Part shown: positions 1-9,212 of the stretch, in pieces | How positions within the stretch are numbered: position 1 is the first letter of the stretch | How the letters are laid out: each line of letters begins with the position of its first letter | NCBI GenBank assembly: GCA_024639765.1 | Contig: JAHEHU010000007.1 | Span: forward strand, 1 to 55,352 | Direction: 5' to 3' | Length of the DNA: 55,352 nt | From: Eudoraea sp. | GTDB taxonomy: Bacteria > Bacteroidota > Bacteroidia > Flavobacteriales > Flavobacteriaceae | The notes under the pieces: model-generated | Told to the model about the DNA's origin: nothing | What the model saw: the letters and a program-made list of their open reading frames with translations, nothing else | The model's database searches: none | Program-made: the position numbers and the translations under genes

Positions 1-1815
1 AGGAATTTTAAAGGTGCCCTGGAACTACTTGAAAAAAATAAAAATTATGCCAGCAAGGCCACCTTTCAGAAAGTAGCTTTTTACCGCGGTGTGGAGCTGT
101 TTTTGGATGGTGATTATGCCGAGACTGTTGGGGTGATGAATTTAGCGGTCAAAAATGATGCTGACGCATTCTTTACGGCACGCGCGCGGTATTGGAAGGC
201 CGAGGCTAACTATCTTTTGAATCGATTCGATGAGGCGCTTGTAGACTATATTCAATTTCAACAAAGCAATGCAGCGCGCAATACCCCGGAATTTAAGGAA
301 CTGGATTACACCCTTGGATATACTTATTTTAAACTAAAGGACTACAATACGGCCAGTAACTATTTTAAGGAATATTCAAAGGGATCCGCTTCAGATGCTA
401 AAGTATCTGATGCGCTGGTGCGTCTGGGGGATTGTTATTTTGTGACCAGTAAATATCAGTCCGCTATAGACGCTTATTCACAATATGGTAGAGGTAGCGG
501 AGCAGAAAAGGATTATGCCGCCTTTCAAAAAGCCGTAAGCTATGGATTTGTGGGTAAAAATGACACAAAAATATCGGAGCTGAACAAATTCGTTTCTCAA
601 TATCCGGAATCTACGCTGAAAGATGATGTGCTTTTTGAACTGGGGAATTCATACATCCGCGAGAACCGTGAACAGGATGGGTTAGAGGCGTATGAACAAC
701 TTGTCAGAGAATACAGGGGGAGTAGTTTGGTTCCTCAGGCACTTTTGCGTCAGGGATTGGTTCATTATAATGCCAGCAGGAACAACGAAGCGCTGCTGAA
801 GTTTAAACAGGTCGTAAACGATTTTCCTAAAAGTCAGGAAGCTGTTCAGGCGGTGAATACCGGAAAATTGGTCTATATGGATATGGGGAAAGTTAATGAA
901 TACGCTGTATGGGTCAGGAACCTCGATTTCGTTGAGGTATCAGATGTTGAATTAGATAATGCTACCTATGAATCTGCCAACAAGCAAAATTTGGAGGGAA
1001 ATGATGCTGCTGCCATCAGGGGTTATGAGACCTACCTCAAGGAATTCCCGTCGGGAATGCACACCATTCCCGCCAACTTTGCCCTGGCACAATTGTATTT
1101 TTCAAAACAGGAAAATGACAAGGCACTTGCGTCCTATAGATACGTGGCAGATAGAGGAGGAAATGAATATGCTGAGCAAGCGCTTACCAGAGTATGTGAA
1201 CTGCTGTTGGCCAAAAATGATTACGGGGCAGCCATGTCGTATTTAACTAAATTGGAGGATACAGCAGACATTCCACAGAATCGTATCTATGCCCAGCAAA
1301 ATTTAATGAAGGTTTATTATGATCAAAAAGAGTATGCCCGTACGTTGATCTATGCTGACAAGGTCTTGGGCAGTGCAAATGTTGATGATCGAATAAGAAG
1401 CGATGCGCATGTAATGATCGCCAGATCTGCAATAAAAACCGGTGATGAAACCACAGCAGAAGATGCGTATAAGGAAGTTTTGAAGATAGCCAGCGGTTCT
1501 ACAGCTGCCGAAGCAATTTATTACGATGCTTATTTTAAGCGAGGCAGAGAGGAGTACGAGGCTAGTAACGCGGCAGTGCAAAAACTAGCCAAAGAGTACG
1601 CTTCTTACAAAGAATGGGGAGGAAAAGGATTGCTTATCATGGCCAAAAACTTCTATGCCCTTGGGGATGCCTTCCAGGCTACCTATATTTTGGATAGTGT
1701 GATCGCCAACTTTGTTCAATATCCTGCGATCGTGGAAGAAGCTCAAACAGCATTAGCAAATATTAAAGCTAAGGAAGCCGAACGCAACGCTTCTGTGGAT
1801 CCTCAAGGAAACTAA
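1..1815 (+). CDS. TPR-repeat protein, 5' end outside window
   Basis: The reading frame is open from base 1, so the N-terminus lies outside the window; 604 residues are visible. It is built almost wholly of helical hairpins of TPR type, for example around DEALVDYIQFQ, NTASNYFKEYS, NEALLKFKQVV and DKALASYRYVA, often with a 'Y-F' spacing typical of the TPR_6/BamD-like class. Such proteins are usually periplasmic or outer-membrane-associated scaffolds. It stops 14 bases before a beta-barrel gene, so the two are probably one transcript; in Flavobacteriia a large TPR protein is often found next to such a barrel. The specific function is unknown to me. Confidence 0.85.
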   Translation, partial: RNFKGALELLEKNKNYASKATFQKVAFYRGVELFLDGDYAETVGVMNLAVKNDADAFFTARARYWKAEANYLLNRFDEALVDYIQFQQSNAARNTPEFKELDYTLGYTYFKLKDYNTASNYFKEYSKGSASDAKVSDALVRLGDCYFVTSKYQSAIDAYSQYGRGSGAEKDYAAFQKAVSYGFVGKNDTKISELNKFVSQYPESTLKDDVLFELGNSYIRENREQDGLEAYEQLVREYRGSSLVPQALLRQGLVHYNASRNNEALLKFKQVVNDFPKSQEAVQAVNTGKLVYMDMGKVNEYAVWVRNLDFVEVSDVELDNATYESANKQNLEGNDAAAIRGYETYLKEFPSGMHTIPANFALAQLYFSKQENDKALASYRYVADRGGNEYAEQALTRVCELLLAKNDYGAAMSYLTKLEDTADIPQNRIYAQQNLMKVYYDQKEYARTLIYADKVLGSANVDDRIRSDAHVMIARSAIKTGDETTAEDAYKEVLKIASGSTAAEAIYYDAYFKRGREEYEASNAAVQKLAKEYASYKEWGGKGLLIMAKNFYALGDAFQATYILDSVIANFVQYPAIVEEAQTALANIKAKEAERNASVDPQGN

Positions 1816-1829
1816 TTTAAGTGGTATTT

Positions 1830-3581
1830 ATGCAAAAGAAGATTAAATTATCGATCATAGCAGGGGTAAGCCTTATTTTAGGGGTTTTTGGACAGGATGA
1901 GAAAGACCTGGGTACCGAAACGGTTACGGTGGTTAAACCGTACTCACCCACCGTTTCAGATGCCTTTAAAATCACTTCTGTACCTCTTTTGAATGATTCG
2001 ATCGTACTTGCCAAGAAGGAAGTTAGGTACAGTATCTTTTCAGTTCCCGTGGCTTCCACTTTTACGCCGGCAAAGGGTAAGGCAGCAACCGTACAGAAAG
2101 CAGCCCCCGAAAAACTATATAATTCCTCTGTTTCATTTGGGCTTGGAAATTTTAACAATGCTTTGCTCGATTTTTACACCAGTCGGGATATAGACCGTGG
2201 AAACCAGCGGGTAGATATAGGCCTTAATCACTTCTCCTCCAGGGGAGATCTTGATTTTACCCCATTGAATACTGATTTTTACAATACAAAACTAGAAGCT
2301 GCTTATTCCAACAGAGGGCGCGATTCTGACTGGGGTATCAGTGCTGCTGCAAGACATCAATTATACAATTGGTATGGTTTGCCAGAAGGCATTTTCGATG
2401 CCGCAACCATAGCAGGGATCGATGAACAACAACAATATTATAATGTGGAACTAGGCGCTAACCTCAATCAGGAAGATTCCTTTTTAAGTAACGGAGAGGT
2501 ATTTGTAAAAAGATTTTGGGACAAGGTAGAATCTGGGGAGAACAGGGCTCTAATTAAAACAACCTTTGAATTTCCATTGAGTGATGAGGTTTTTACCCTT
2601 ACAGCCAAAGGTGATTATGTTGGAGGGGAATTCATAAATGCCGATGTAAATAACACCACCAACGCGCCCTCCATTGCATACTCCCAATTGCAAGTAGGGA
2701 TCAGCCCCAGTATTTTGATCGTTAGAGATGAACTGAGCCTGAACCTTGGGGCAAACCTGGTATATGGGATGGATGGGGAAACCAATGAAAGCAATTTCTA
2801 TATCTATCCGGAGGTATCCGCATCGTACCGCCTGCTCGAAGATATGGTTGTTGTGTACGGAGGAGTTTCCGGACAATTAACTCAAAATTCTTATGCAGAC
2901 TATGTAGAGACTAATCCGTATGTCTCCCCCACGTTGACAATTTTACCAACAGATCAGCAATACATGGCCAACATTGGGTTTAAGGGTCAGCTTTTACCAA
3001 ACCTTAGTTACAATATCAGAGGATCATACATGGCTGAGAACAGAAAACCTTTATTTAAACTCAATCCTCAAAACAGTTTCCGGGATGATGAAAAAGGCTA
3101 TTATTATGGCAATTCCTTTGAGGTCTTTTATGATGATGTAAAAACACTTGGAATCTTTGGAGAACTTAATGTAGATGTGAACCGAAATTTTACATTGGGG
3201 ATCAATGCCTCTATTTATGAATATGACACAGAAACAGATAACCCTGCCTGGAACTTACCAAATCTGAAGGGTTCCCTATTTATGGATTATCAGATAAATG
3301 AGCAATGGTTTATGGGAGCCAATGTATTCTTTGTAGGAGAACGAGAAGATCTAAGTGCGGTTGCCATTGCGAATGCACAACCCCAGGATTACCCGGCCAG
3401 TATCCTAACCTTAGATAGTTTCTTCGATGCAAATGCGCACATAGGATACCGATTGAGCAACCAACTTTCTATTTTTGCGAAAGCCAGTAATCTTGCCAAT
3501 AATGATTACCAGCAATGGGCCAATTTTAGGGTACAGAGTTTGCAGGTCCTTGCAGGTGCTTCCTACAAATTCGATTTTTAG
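1830..3581 (+). CDS. Outer-membrane beta-barrel protein (TonB-receptor-like, no plug)
   Basis: 583 residues from ATG 1830, chosen over an upstream in-frame GTG at 1821 because it starts the signal peptide (MQKKIKLSIIAGVSLILG then Q). After a short conserved-looking stretch with VKPYSPTVSDAFKI the protein is alternating hydrophobic/polar beta-strands ending in an aromatic strand (LAGASYKFDF), as expected of an outer-membrane barrel. Proteins of this kind are often labelled TonB-dependent receptors, but I see no carboxypeptidase-like domain and no recognisable plug, so active TonB-driven import is not supported. It follows the TPR gene closely and precedes an OmpA-family gene by 155 bases, which suggests a joint role in the outer membrane. 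Confidence 0.75.
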   Translation: MQKKIKLSIIAGVSLILGVFGQDEKDLGTETVTVVKPYSPTVSDAFKITSVPLLNDSIVLAKKEVRYSIFSVPVASTFTPAKGKAATVQKAAPEKLYNSSVSFGLGNFNNALLDFYTSRDIDRGNQRVDIGLNHFSSRGDLDFTPLNTDFYNTKLEAAYSNRGRDSDWGISAAARHQLYNWYGLPEGIFDAATIAGIDEQQQYYNVELGANLNQEDSFLSNGEVFVKRFWDKVESGENRALIKTTFEFPLSDEVFTLTAKGDYVGGEFINADVNNTTNAPSIAYSQLQVGISPSILIVRDELSLNLGANLVYGMDGETNESNFYIYPEVSASYRLLEDMVVVYGGVSGQLTQNSYADYVETNPYVSPTLTILPTDQQYMANIGFKGQLLPNLSYNIRGSYMAENRKPLFKLNPQNSFRDDEKGYYYGNSFEVFYDDVKTLGIFGELNVDVNRNFTLGINASIYEYDTETDNPAWNLPNLKGSLFMDYQINEQWFMGANVFFVGEREDLSAVAIANAQPQDYPASILTLDSFFDANAHIGYRLSNQLSIFAKASNLANNDYQQWANFRVQSLQVLAGASYKFDF

Positions 3582-3736
3582 CGTATTGAAATGGAGGATT
3601 AAAGGCCGTTAAAGATTAGGCTTCTGTAGCGGTATGCCCTTAAATACGTGCTCTTTGACGAACCAAATCGATGTAAACCACTCCAAGACACGGACTTTCA
3701 TTATTTTTAACTTGAAGAGGCAATAGATTCATCAGG

Positions 3737-4846
3737 ATGAAGAAGATTGTTCAATTTGGCTTACAAGTACTTTTCCTTTGGGGAACGTGTACCGGTTTTT
3801 CACAAAATTTGGTGATGAATCCAAGTTTTGAGGATCATAAGGCTTGCCCTGCCAGACTAGGCAACTTTAATGATGATGTAGTGAGTTGGAGTACGCCCAC
3901 AAAAGGCTCAACAGATTACTTTCACGGGTGTAGTACGGCCATGGGTACCCCAAAGAACTTCAACGGAACCCAAATCGCTGATTTTGGCGAGGGCTATGCC
4001 GGCTTTTATTTATACGCACCCAATGATTACAGGGAATACATGCAAGCCAAACTCCTTTCCCCTTTAAAAAAAGGAGTGACCTATGAATTATCTTTTTTTG
4101 TGAGCCTGGCAGAACGTTCAGATTTTGCCATCAATGAATTTGGGGTGGTCTTTTCTGAGAGCGCGCTCAATTTCGAAATAAGTAAAGAGCTTTCAAAAAT
4201 GCATCTATACAAGGACACCGATAATTCATTTTCGTATCTGGAAATTGGCTATTCTCATTTTGCTAATGATACTAAAGATTGGATGTTGGTCTCCACACCA
4301 TACGTGGCTAAAGGCAATGAACAGTATGTGACATTGGGGAATTTCAAGAATAATGCCCGTACGCGCAAATTTCTATTTAAGAAAGGAGCAAAACAAGGGG
4401 CATATTACTATGTCGATATGGTTTCTCTAACCGGTCCTGAATCTGATGTCGAAGATATTTTGGCAGATACGTCCGTAAAAAAGAAGGCTTTAACTTTAAA
4501 TACTACGCATCTTTTTCAACATGTCCTTTTCGATTTTGATGAGTTTGAGTTGATAGAAGGTGCCAAGGTCTATTTAAAAGAGACCTATGAATTTTTAGCT
4601 TCCGACCCCAGCTTACACATAGTGATCCATGGCCATACGGATGATGTGGGCACTGCACCTTATAATTTAAAGTTATCTAACAACCGATGCAAAGCTGTGG
4701 CCGACTATTTCATAACCCTGGGCCTGCCTAAAGACCGCATTTCATGGAAAGGCCATGGAGGAAGCCTTCCAATTGCACTCAATACTACTGTGGAAGGGAG
4801 GCGCCAAAACAGACGCGTAGAATTCATACTTACTAAAATGGAGTAG
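3737..4846 (+). CDS. OmpA-family outer-membrane protein
   Basis: 369 residues. A signal peptide (about 1-22, ending GFSQ) is followed by a beta-rich N-terminal half with NPSFEDHKACP, a pattern seen in carbohydrate-binding-like domains that start many Bacteroidota surface proteins. The C-terminal about 115 residues are an OmpA/MotB peptidoglycan-binding domain: VLFDFDEFEL, HGHTDDVGT, LSNNRCKAVADYF, GHGGS and the closing RRQNRRVEF, with the Asp and Arg that bind diaminopimelate both present. It likely ties an outer-membrane assembly to the cell wall, possibly together with the two genes upstream. The N-terminal ligand is unknown. Confidence 0.85.
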   Translation: MKKIVQFGLQVLFLWGTCTGFSQNLVMNPSFEDHKACPARLGNFNDDVVSWSTPTKGSTDYFHGCSTAMGTPKNFNGTQIADFGEGYAGFYLYAPNDYREYMQAKLLSPLKKGVTYELSFFVSLAERSDFAINEFGVVFSESALNFEISKELSKMHLYKDTDNSFSYLEIGYSHFANDTKDWMLVSTPYVAKGNEQYVTLGNFKNNARTRKFLFKKGAKQGAYYYVDMVSLTGPESDVEDILADTSVKKKALTLNTTHLFQHVLFDFDEFELIEGAKVYLKETYEFLASDPSLHIVIHGHTDDVGTAPYNLKLSNNRCKAVADYFITLGLPKDRISWKGHGGSLPIALNTTVEGRRQNRRVEFILTKME

Positions 4847-4853
4847 GGAGATC

Positions 4854-5651
4854 TTAATAATCTGAATATTCTGTAGGGTACAGTAACATTATATCTGCTT
4901 TACTTACATTATTCTTGTAATAGGGATCACTACTAAGTGCTTTCCATTCTGGTGATTCAAAAAAGGTCTTCCAAAGCTGGTCTCTGGTTTCCAAATCTTT
5001 AAAAGTGGTCATATACATAAGATTAGGCATGCGAGATCCGGCCAGTACCTCGGCATAGAACACTGCATTAAATCCTAATTTTTCAAAAAGGGTGATTTCA
5101 CCACCTTCATTAAACATCTCTACCTTGTTTCTATAAAAAGCCTCAGTAGGAGATTCATAACTTCGAAGTTCATAGACCCTTTTTTCCTTCGGACCTTTGA
5201 TTGTTGTAGGACGTAAGATAGGCATATCCTTAAATGGTTTTAAGAGTAAAACCTCAAGTCTTTCATAAGGTGGGGCATCATGAGGGGCATGAAGAAACGC
5301 ATTGCCTTGTTTTTGCAGGACAGTATCCTTAAAAAGGGTTTCTGTTAATTGTCCGAATTGGCTTGAGGCCTGGATAGGATATAAAACGAAGATTTGTTTT
5401 ATACTATCCTGGATCTCGGGTATAAATTTAAAGACACCAATATTATGAACGTTGTTTCTTTTTAAGGCAGGGAGAAATGCCTTTTCCAGATATGTGTCCA
5501 TCTGCTGTTCCTGAGAATCATCGGTTAACGTATAAATTCTTAGCTCATAAAAATCCTGAATGACACTGCTTGATCTTCTGATATCACATTGAGAAATACT
5601 TAGTAATACCAATATCCCTAAACTTACTGCTTTAAAGGTGAAACGTGTCAT
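4854..5651 (-). CDS. NIPSNAP family protein, exported
   Basis: 265 residues with an N-terminal hydrophobic segment (about 5-19) and then a Cys in SISQC. This is a poor lipobox, so it is either a lipoprotein or a simple secreted protein. Two ferredoxin-like repeats follow, each opening with the NIPSNAP signature: YELRIYTL near residue 35 and VYELRSYES near 160. NIPSNAP domains belong to the dimeric alpha-beta-barrel superfamily. Their bacterial role is not established. It converges on the OmpA gene with only 7 bases between stops and stands alone otherwise. Confidence 0.8.
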   Translation of the reverse strand: MTRFTFKAVSLGILVLLSISQCDIRRSSSVIQDFYELRIYTLTDDSQEQQMDTYLEKAFLPALKRNNVHNIGVFKFIPEIQDSIKQIFVLYPIQASSQFGQLTETLFKDTVLQKQGNAFLHAPHDAPPYERLEVLLLKPFKDMPILRPTTIKGPKEKRVYELRSYESPTEAFYRNKVEMFNEGGEITLFEKLGFNAVFYAEVLAGSRMPNLMYMTTFKDLETRDQLWKTFFESPEWKALSSDPYYKNNVSKADIMLLYPTEYSDY

Positions 5652-5810
5652 ACTTAAAATATTTACAGCTATAAACTTAAAGTAATTATGAGGTAAATCC
5701 TATCCTTAACAAAACCAGTCCCTGCTATTCATTCATTCTGGCGGTAGAATAAATGCCCCATGTTCAAGTTTTTACCTTATAATGCCGTTCTTTGCATAAA
5801 ATAGAGAACG

Positions 5811-6572
5811 ATGGACATCAATTTGGCAGTATTGATAGATGGAGATAATATTCCCTCAGCCTATGTAAAGGAAATGATGGAGGAGATTGCAAAATATGGC
5901 AACCCAACCATTAAAAGGATCTATGGGGATTGGACAAATCCAAGACTTGGTAAATGGAAGAATGTACTGCTCGAAAATGCCATTACACCAATACAACAAT
6001 ATGGGTATACCGCAGGAAAGAATGCCACAGATTCTGCGATGATCATAGATGCTATGGATATTCTCTATTCCGGCAAGGTCAATGGTTTTTGCCTTGTGAG
6101 TAGTGATAGTGACTTTACACGGCTGGCAACACGATTAAGGGAAGCCGGGATGCAGGTTTTTGGTATTGGAGAGAAGAAGACACCTAATCCTTTTATAGTG
6201 GCCTGTGATAAGTTTATCTATATAGAGATCCTCAAAAAACAATCTGAGGAGAGCAGTACGGATACCGCCGGAAATAAAACGGACAAAAAGAGTGGCGTGG
6301 ACAAGATCACCAAAAAAGATATACAGCTGATCACCACAACAGTAGATGATGTAGCAGATGATGACGGCTGGGCTTTTCTTGGCGATGTTGGCAGTCTTCT
6401 GCAGAAAAAGCAACCTAATTTCGATTCACGTAACTATGGCTATCAAAAACTAACTCCCCTTATTAATGCTTTGGGGGAATTTGATATTGAAAGGCGCGAA
6501 GATGCCAAGGGCAGAAAGAAACTGATCTATGTTAAGATAAAGGAGAAAAAGTCTGGCGGAAATAAGAAGTAA
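5811..6572 (+). CDS. NYN domain putative RNase with C-terminal OST-HTH/LOTUS domain
   Basis: 253 residues. The N-terminal about 145 residues are a NYN (PIN-like) nuclease domain: LIDGDNIP near residue 8, KNATDSAMIIDAMD with acidic residues near 70-80, and CLVSSDSDF near 95, which together supply the metal-binding aspartates. A short Lys/Ser/Asp-rich linker (about 145-165) leads to a C-terminal OST-HTH/LOTUS-like domain (about 165-245), a fold tied to RNA binding in MARF1/Limkain-type proteins. I infer an RNA-processing enzyme. It has no operon partner and ends at a shared bidirectional terminator. Confidence 0.85.
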   Translation: MDINLAVLIDGDNIPSAYVKEMMEEIAKYGNPTIKRIYGDWTNPRLGKWKNVLLENAITPIQQYGYTAGKNATDSAMIIDAMDILYSGKVNGFCLVSSDSDFTRLATRLREAGMQVFGIGEKKTPNPFIVACDKFIYIEILKKQSEESSTDTAGNKTDKKSGVDKITKKDIQLITTTVDDVADDDGWAFLGDVGSLLQKKQPNFDSRNYGYQKLTPLINALGEFDIERREDAKGRKKLIYVKIKEKKSGGNKK

Positions 6573-6626
6573 GACTACACATTAGGTTGGATTCTTTGGA
6601 TAAGAATAATGCCATTACCAAAAGAA

Positions 6627-6653
6627 AAAGCCGAAGGGAAACCTTCGGCTTTT
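6627..6653. terminator. Bidirectional intrinsic terminator
   Basis: Perfect 11-bp stem AAAGCCGAAGG / CCTTCGGCTTT with a GAAA tetraloop. A-rich sequence on one side and T-rich on the other serve both the rightward NYN gene and the leftward DUF2911 gene. Confidence 0.85.
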
Positions 6654-6672
6654 GAATTTATAAATCAAAAGA

Positions 6673-7218
6673 TTACATAACAAATTGAATAGGCACGGCC
6701 ACTCTGGTGGTACCCCATCCCATTACCATATGAATTCCATTATCTACATCCTGAAAAGTAATAGAAAACGCTTCCACAGAATCAGAGGCAGTTGATGCAT
6801 TTGCATTTACTCTCGCTACATCACCAGATTCATCATAGAAATAAGAACCCCACTGGTTCAAATTTTTGTTTAGAATTACCGTCCAGCCATTTTCTCCCGG
6901 AATAGTGAAAAGTGCATATGTCCCGGCATCCACTTTTTGTCCGCCAACAGTGGCACCTTTAAAAAAGGTAATTTCTGCGGCTTCGTTCGCCCCAGTTCTC
7001 CATACCTTACCGGCAGGTGCTAATTCTTCCATAGAACGCCCTTTAAGTTGAGGTCTACTGTAAATTACGCGGACTGCTTTGTCAGAAATTTTGTAATCTG
7101 TTGGATAGGATGCCATATCCATAGGACTTTTATCCATCCCACTAAATTCTTGTGCAAAAGTTGTGCTTGTAAATACCATGGCGCATACCATGATCGCAAG
7201 TGTTAGTACATTTTTCAT
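6673..7218 (-). CDS. DUF2911 domain-containing exported protein
   Basis: 181 residues from ATG 7218. An in-frame TTG at 7242 is less likely because the signal peptide (MKNVLTLAIMVCAMVF, cleaved near TTFAQ) begins at 7218. The body carries VRVIYSRPQLKGR, GKVWRTGANEAAEITF and GTYALFTIPG, all typical of DUF2911 proteins, which are common periplasmic beta-sandwich proteins of unknown role in Bacteroidota. A candidate -7 box TAGCTTTG lies at 7240-7247 on this strand, without a clear TTG upstream. Single-gene unit. Confidence 0.85.
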   Translation of the reverse strand: MKNVLTLAIMVCAMVFTSTTFAQEFSGMDKSPMDMASYPTDYKISDKAVRVIYSRPQLKGRSMEELAPAGKVWRTGANEAAEITFFKGATVGGQKVDAGTYALFTIPGENGWTVILNKNLNQWGSYFYDESGDVARVNANASTASDSVEAFSITFQDVDNGIHMVMGWGTTRVAVPIQFVM

Positions 7219-7457
7219 AAAGATTGATTTTAAGTTTATCAAAGCTAAGCTCTTAAGGCCTCTTTTTCTTATAAAGAGTCGTTAAAATTTATACTTCTTA
7301 CAATTTGCGCTTAGGCGGAGGAGAATTGTCATTTGTTATTACAAAATATAACCTAATAATAAATTATAGTAATGAATAGTAATCTAAAAAGGTATATATG
7401 TTTTCTATTTTAAACTGAATTCTCATCTTTGTCAGATCAATAAAAATAAAAATTACA

Positions 7458-9128
7458 ATGTGTGGAATTGTGTGTGCCTTTGATGTAAAGGAAAGTACTG
7501 AAGTGTTGCGGCCCCAGTTACTGGAAATGGCCAAGAAAGTAAGACATAGGGGTCCGGACTGGAGTGGGATATATTCGAATGACAAAGCGATACTTGCCCA
7601 TGAACGTTTGGCGATTGTAGATCCAGCTTCAGGGAAACAACCTTTAATAAGTGAAGATGGAAAACTGATCCTTGCGGCCAATGGCGAGATCTATAACCAT
7701 AGGGAACTAAGAAAGCAATTTGCCGATAGCTATCATTTTAAGACCGAATCTGATTGTGAGGTGATCCTCGCCTTATATCAGAAGAAAGGTCCGGCTTTTC
7801 TGGATGAGATGAATGGGATATTTGGTTTTGCCATCTATGACTCCGAGAATGACAGCTATTTTGTTGCTCGCGATCATATGGGGATCATTCCCCTCTATAT
7901 GGGATGGGATAAGAATGGTACGTTCTATGTGGCCTCAGAGTTAAAAGCGTTGGAGGGAATCTGTACAAAAATTGAACTTTTTCCACCCGGGCACTACATG
8001 GAAAGCTCGGATGGTGAATTGAAGCAATGGTATACGCGCGACTGGATGGAGTATGAGGCAGTAAAAAACAATGAGACGAGCATAGAGGCCATCCGTGACG
8101 CCCTTGAAGCGGCTGTACACCGTCAACTAATGTCTGATGTGCCTTATGGGGTATTGCTTTCCGGTGGCTTGGATTCATCGGTAACTTCGGCTATTGCCAA
8201 GAAATATTCCCAGAAACGGATCGAATCTGACGATACCTCTGATGCCTGGTGGCCTCAGCTTCACTCGTTCTCCGTGGGTCTTGAGGGATCTCCGGACCTG
8301 GCAGCAGCAAAAAAAGTAGCCTCGCATATAGGAACCGTTCACCATGAGATAAAATTCACCATACAGGAAGGTCTGGATGCCATTAAAGATGTGATCTACA
8401 ACCTGGAAACCTATGATATTACAACCATTAGAGCCTCTACCCCCATGTATCTCATGGCAAGGGTCATTAAATCTATGGGAATAAAAATGGTCCTATCCGG
8501 GGAAGGAGCAGATGAATTATTCGGAGGTTATTTGTATTTTCATAAGGCACCCAATGCACAGGAGTTTCACGAAGAAACAGTGCGTAAACTGAAAAAACTT
8601 CATATGTATGATTGCTTGAGAGCCAATAAGTCATTGGCGGCCTGGGGCATTGAGGGCAGAGTGCCGTTCCTGGATAAGGAATTTATGGATGTAGCCATGA
8701 GGATCAACCCTCAGGATAAGATGATCAATGGGGAACGTATGGAAAAATGGGTGGTTCGTAAGGCCTTCGAATCATATCTCCCTGAAAGTGTAGCCTGGAG
8801 ACAAAAAGAACAATTCTCGGACGGGGTAGGGTATAGTTGGATAGATACGCTTAAGGAAATAGTGGACCAGGAAGTATCAGATGAGCAACTAGCCAATGCA
8901 AAATTTCGTTTTCCCATTCAAACACCCGGGTCCAAGGAGGAATTTTACTACCGATCTATTTTTGAATCACATTTTCCTTCAGATGCCGCTGCCTTATGTG
9001 TTCCTCAGGAGGCCTCCGTGGCCTGTAGCACGCAAATTGCCCTGGAATGGGATGAAGCCTTTAAGAATATGAACGATCCTTCGGGAAGAGCGGTGGCAAA
9101 GGTCCATGCAGATGCCTATGTAAAATAA
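7458..9128 (+). CDS. asnB: Asparagine synthase B (glutamine-hydrolysing)
   Basis: 556 residues, close to E. coli AsnB length. The chain starts MCGIV, so Cys2 becomes the N-terminal nucleophile of the class II glutaminase domain (about 2-190, with RHRGPD and NGEIYNH). The synthetase domain holds the PP-loop SGGLDSS at 235-241 and LSGEGADELFGGY further on. It makes asparagine from aspartate, glutamine and ATP in the cytoplasm. It has its own transcription unit: the upstream gap is 239 bases and a hairpin follows the stop. Confidence 0.97.
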   Translation: MCGIVCAFDVKESTEVLRPQLLEMAKKVRHRGPDWSGIYSNDKAILAHERLAIVDPASGKQPLISEDGKLILAANGEIYNHRELRKQFADSYHFKTESDCEVILALYQKKGPAFLDEMNGIFGFAIYDSENDSYFVARDHMGIIPLYMGWDKNGTFYVASELKALEGICTKIELFPPGHYMESSDGELKQWYTRDWMEYEAVKNNETSIEAIRDALEAAVHRQLMSDVPYGVLLSGGLDSSVTSAIAKKYSQKRIESDDTSDAWWPQLHSFSVGLEGSPDLAAAKKVASHIGTVHHEIKFTIQEGLDAIKDVIYNLETYDITTIRASTPMYLMARVIKSMGIKMVLSGEGADELFGGYLYFHKAPNAQEFHEETVRKLKKLHMYDCLRANKSLAAWGIEGRVPFLDKEFMDVAMRINPQDKMINGERMEKWVVRKAFESYLPESVAWRQKEQFSDGVGYSWIDTLKEIVDQEVSDEQLANAKFRFPIQTPGSKEEFYYRSIFESHFPSDAAALCVPQEASVACSTQIALEWDEAFKNMNDPSGRAVAKVHADAYVK

Positions 9129-9169
9129 AATCAATTTCAAATTTAATTGGATGGTTGAATTTGTCGCAG

Positions 9170-9191
9170 GAAGCACCCAACTGGGTGCTTC
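9170..9191. terminator. Hairpin between convergent asnB and DASS transporter genes
   Basis: Stem GAAGCACCC / GGGTGCTTC with an AACT loop, placed between two convergent stops. There is no good T-run on either side, so it may be a weak terminator or only a 3'-end stabiliser. Confidence 0.5.
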
Positions 9192-9212
9192 TATGGTTAT
9201 TGAACTTTCTTT

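Noticed and set aside
7300-7345. Inverted ACAATT/AATTGT in the DUF2911-asnB gap as an operator
   Set aside because: Only six bases per arm in AT-rich DNA; too likely by chance.
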